Positions 60,990 through 64,000 of a stretch of DNA of 64,000 nt are shown piece by piece. Every line of letters starts with the position of its first letter. The stretch's first letter is position 1. The stretch is from contig OV050030.1 of the NCBI GenBank assembly GCA_920105625.2, forward strand, positions 424,828,240-424,892,239, in the 5' to 3' direction. The notes under the pieces were generated by a model, which saw only the letters and a list, made by a program, of their open reading frames with translations, was not told where the DNA came from and ran no database searches. Source of the stretch: Clusia tigrina. Its lineage: Eukaryota > Arthropoda > Insecta > Diptera > Clusiidae. The translations under genes and the position numbers were made by a program.

Positions 60990-63030
60990 CAGATTTCATG
61001 AATGGTTCGATTGGTTTGACTGTTTGATAGATTGACTTTGCTGACGGCTTGATTGATGGATCGGTTGATGTCACTGACTTGATTAACATAATTTATCGAT
61101 ATTTGACGGATTCATCAATTTGATTGAATGACGAACGGAATTGATTGAATGACTGATAGTTTGGATTTAATGATTGATGGTTTTGATTGAATAATTTATG
61201 GATTTTAAGGAATGATTTATGGATTTTAAGGAATGATTGATTTGATTGAATGACTGATGGATTTGAATGAATGATTGGTGGTTTTGATCGAATGTCTAAT
61301 GGATTTGATTGATTGATTGATTGATGGATTTGATTGAAAGATTGATGGATTTGATTGAATGACTGGTAGATTTTATTGAATGCTTGACGGATTTGATTGT
61401 GTGTTTTCATACATTTTTCCACTGATTCAATTGACTAACTCTAATTGCTCGTTTTTTGTTTGATTGATTGACTTTTTTATTGTTTGATTGACTTGTTGAT
61501 TGATTGATTCACTCAATTAAATGGATTGACACGATTTGTCAACATATGTATAAGTATAATGAGGGATTGATCGACATGATTGACTTTTTCAATTGATTTA
61601 CTTGATTGAATGATTGGTTGGTTTGCTCTATTTTCTTTTTTATAATTTATTGATTGTTGAATTGATGGATTGATTTGACTTATTGATTGAATGACTGACT
61701 TCATCAGTAAGATTGACTGCATTTATCAATTATGATTATGTGATTGAGTGTTTACTCTAATTTACTGATTGTTTGAATGACTGACTTCATCAATATGATT
61801 GACATCATTTATCAATTATGATTATCTGATTGAATGTTTACTCGAAATTACTGATTTTCTGGTGATTAACTCGATTTATGATTGACTTAATTGATGATTG
61901 ACTTGATTTATGATTGACTTGATTGACTTGATTGACTTACTTTATTGACTGATTAGTGTGTTTGCTTTATTTTATTGAATGATTATGATATGATTACTTG
62001 ATTGACTTTTTTAATTTATTGATTGTTGAATTGATGACTTCATCAATTGAACTGACTTCATTTATCAACTTATTTGTATGATTGTTTGATTGATCGATTT
62101 GATTGTCAGAGTGATGATTGAGTTGATATATTTGATGACAGAATTATGATTGAGTTGATCGATTTTATTGACAGATTGATGATTAAACTGATCGATTTGA
62201 TTGACAGATTTATGATTTCGTTGATCGATTCGCTTGACAAATTGATGACTTAGTTGATCGATTTGATTGTCAGAGTGATGATTGAGTTGAACTATTTGAT
62301 TGGCAGATTGACGATTGAGTTGATCGATTTGATTGATAGATTTATGATTGCGTTGATCGATTCGCTTGACAGATTGATGATTTAGTTTATCGATTTGATT
62401 GACAGATTGATGATTGAGTGGATATATTTGATTGGCAGATTCGATGATTTAATTTATCGATTTGATTGAAATATTGATTGAATTGATCTATTTGATTGAC
62501 AGATTGATGATTGAATTGATCTACTATTTGATTCACTTGATTGACCGATTGGTTGATTTGCTCTTCTCTTATATATTTTATTGATTGTTTAATTGATAGA
62601 TTGATTTGACTTCTTGGCTAAATTCATTGATTTAATTGACTTCATTTATGAACTTATTTTAGTGTTTGGCTGATTGATACTTATTTATGTGTTATTGGTC
62701 GATTTGGTTGGCAGATTGATGATTAGGTTGATTGATTTGATAGACAGATTGATGATTGAGTTGATCGATTTGATTAACATATTGATGATTGCGTTGATTG
62801 ATTGATTTAACTGACTAAATAATCGATTTGATTCACTGATTGATAGATGTGGACTGACTGATTGATCAATTTGATTGACTGATTAATTGTATGATTTCAT
62901 TTATATATTTGAATCGATTTGCTTGATTGACTGTCTGGTTTCTTTAGATGTTGAATGGTTGATTTCGTTGATTGATTGGGTTGACTGACTGATTGGATTG
63001 ACTAACTGATCATATTGATCCTAGCTGAAT
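60990..63030. repeat. GATT-rich satellite, block 2
   Basis: Starts CAGATTTCATGAATGGTTCG, matching the start of block 1, and continues with GATTGATGGATTTGATTGAA, then GATTGATGATTGAGTTGATC units that are more expanded than in block 1. Confidence 0.88.
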
Positions 63031-64000
63031 AATTTTTCATAATACTACCATTGGAGGAAAAGTACAATGGGCATCACTTCTCTGAGTGCTTGGAGAACTC
63101 TTTCTACTGCGATTCTCCGGTCTTCTAACATTGGGGAATAAATGCGGAAAGATCTATTTTTAGATATTTCGTAAAAAGATTGAAGTATCACAAATAGACA
63201 GTGAAAAAGTCTCGAAATCAAGAATAATGAATTGAGATTGAACTGTTTCTGGAACAGACGCCAAAGAAATTTGTTCAGCTCCATATGAATCTCGTGCCTG
63301 ATTGTTGTCACTTCATAAACACCCTCTCCCGACTACCCTCACCAAATGTGGTCATATTATTAAATTATTCAGAAACATGAACGCGCAATTAATTAACCAA
63401 TTTCGTACCAAATTATACGAAAGAAGATTGATTGCGCAAGAGTGTGGGCGTTTGCTCAGTACACATTTAAAACAAAGACACTCGTCGAAGTAATTAAGAG
63501 GAATAATAAAAAAACAGTCAGTGCAGAGCAGTGTACTAAAGCTGACATGACAACCCCGCCCACCACCAATTTGAGTTAGAATTCCAGTGGAAGCCGATGA
63601 GCCACTTTATTCTGCAATTTCAAATTATCCAAGTCAAGTACGCGAGTCTGCATGGCGTCATAATTTTGAGCATCGATTCCGTTCAGCTGAGCTCAGCACA
63701 TTTGTCATGGCAAGTGGCATTAATTTGACAGCGGATTTAGTGCCCGACCGGCAGCGCCAGTCATTATCGCCACAGAAGAGCGCTCTCAGCCAAGCAGGCA
63801 AATTATCCAAATCCCAAAATCACGACATTGAATGCAGATGAGAAAGCGAAATTCTCAGATGGCAAAGAAATGCGCGTTAATGATAATGGACTCAGGCGGA
63901 GGAGCTGAGCTGAACTGCTCAAATTAACAAATATGAGGAATTTGTCAAAAACCGTCAAGGACGAGGCATAAATTAAATACACAAAAAGAGTAAACAGACC
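63031..64000. other. block 2 tail and non-coding stretch
   Basis: 63055-63122 is the second copy of the satellite-block tail. Beyond it no gene is supported; an 84-codon plus-strand frame at 63587-63841 has no recognised motif but is of normal complexity. Confidence 0.5.

Noticed and set aside
1..64000. CRISPR arrays, bacterial operons, integrons or phage genes
   Set aside because: The spliced HR1 gene, fly-type transposons and microsatellites show a eukaryotic genome. Direct repeats are contiguous tandem arrays without unique spacers.

Overview
This window is eukaryotic and looks like insect (dipteran) DNA. It is AT-rich and mostly non-coding, with opa-type CAA/TTG repeats, CA/GT microsatellites, long minisatellites, and remnants of mariner and I/Jockey-type retrotransposons. 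The DD41D transposase at 50.8-52.1 kb matches the rosa group of mariners, which I know from tephritid fruit flies. A tephritid or related fly is therefore my best guess, but it is an inference.

The only host gene I can support is on the minus strand: the 5' part of a protein kinase N gene (Pkn), the Rho/Rac-effector serine/threonine kinase. Three exons with matching splice phases are visible. They are an N-terminal exon (28756-28984), an exon with the first HR1 repeat (25337-25655), and an exon with the second HR1 repeat and the start of the third (4634-5160). The introns between them are 3.1 kb and 20.2 kb. The rest of HR1c, the C2-like region and the kinase domain lie beyond the left edge. 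Everything to the right of 29 kb would be upstream sequence or 5' introns. A short candidate exon with a strong donor lies at 60101-60152.

The rest of the window is filled with tandem arrays and transposons. Left to right: CT/GA-rich arrays (0-3.3 kb); a small hAT-like MITE (3.7 kb); a 190-207 bp repeat (5.9-6.7 kb); a CTCCCTCAAG array (11.3-12.4 kb); head-to-head RNase H-bearing non-LTR fragments (13.9-16.1 kb); a third non-LTR fragment split by a tRNA-derived SINE (16.2-17.0 kb); a broken DD34D mariner (18.3-19.7 kb); a TTCTTC array (19.7-21.5 kb); a 21-bp array (23.8-24.7 kb); a 9-bp GAGCTG array just upstream of the HR1a exon (25.9-26.3 kb); AT-triplet DNA (26.4-28.2 kb); several further minisatellites (29-36 kb); a cluster of perfect hairpins followed by a 51-bp repeat (38.3-38.8 kb); more RNase H and RT remnants (43.7-46.9 kb); and a 77-78 bp repeat (47.4-48.2 kb). 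A near-complete but broken I-type retrotransposon (49.8-56.3 kb) is itself interrupted by a DD41D mariner and splits a 15-bp minisatellite. Further non-LTR 3' fragments (56.7-57.6 kb) are followed by two duplicated blocks of GATT-rich satellite (57.6-59.3 and 61.0-63.1 kb).

Nearly all long open frames in this window come from tandem repeats with no stop codon in the unit, and were rejected as genes. Family assignments come from motif recognition only; no database search was run.
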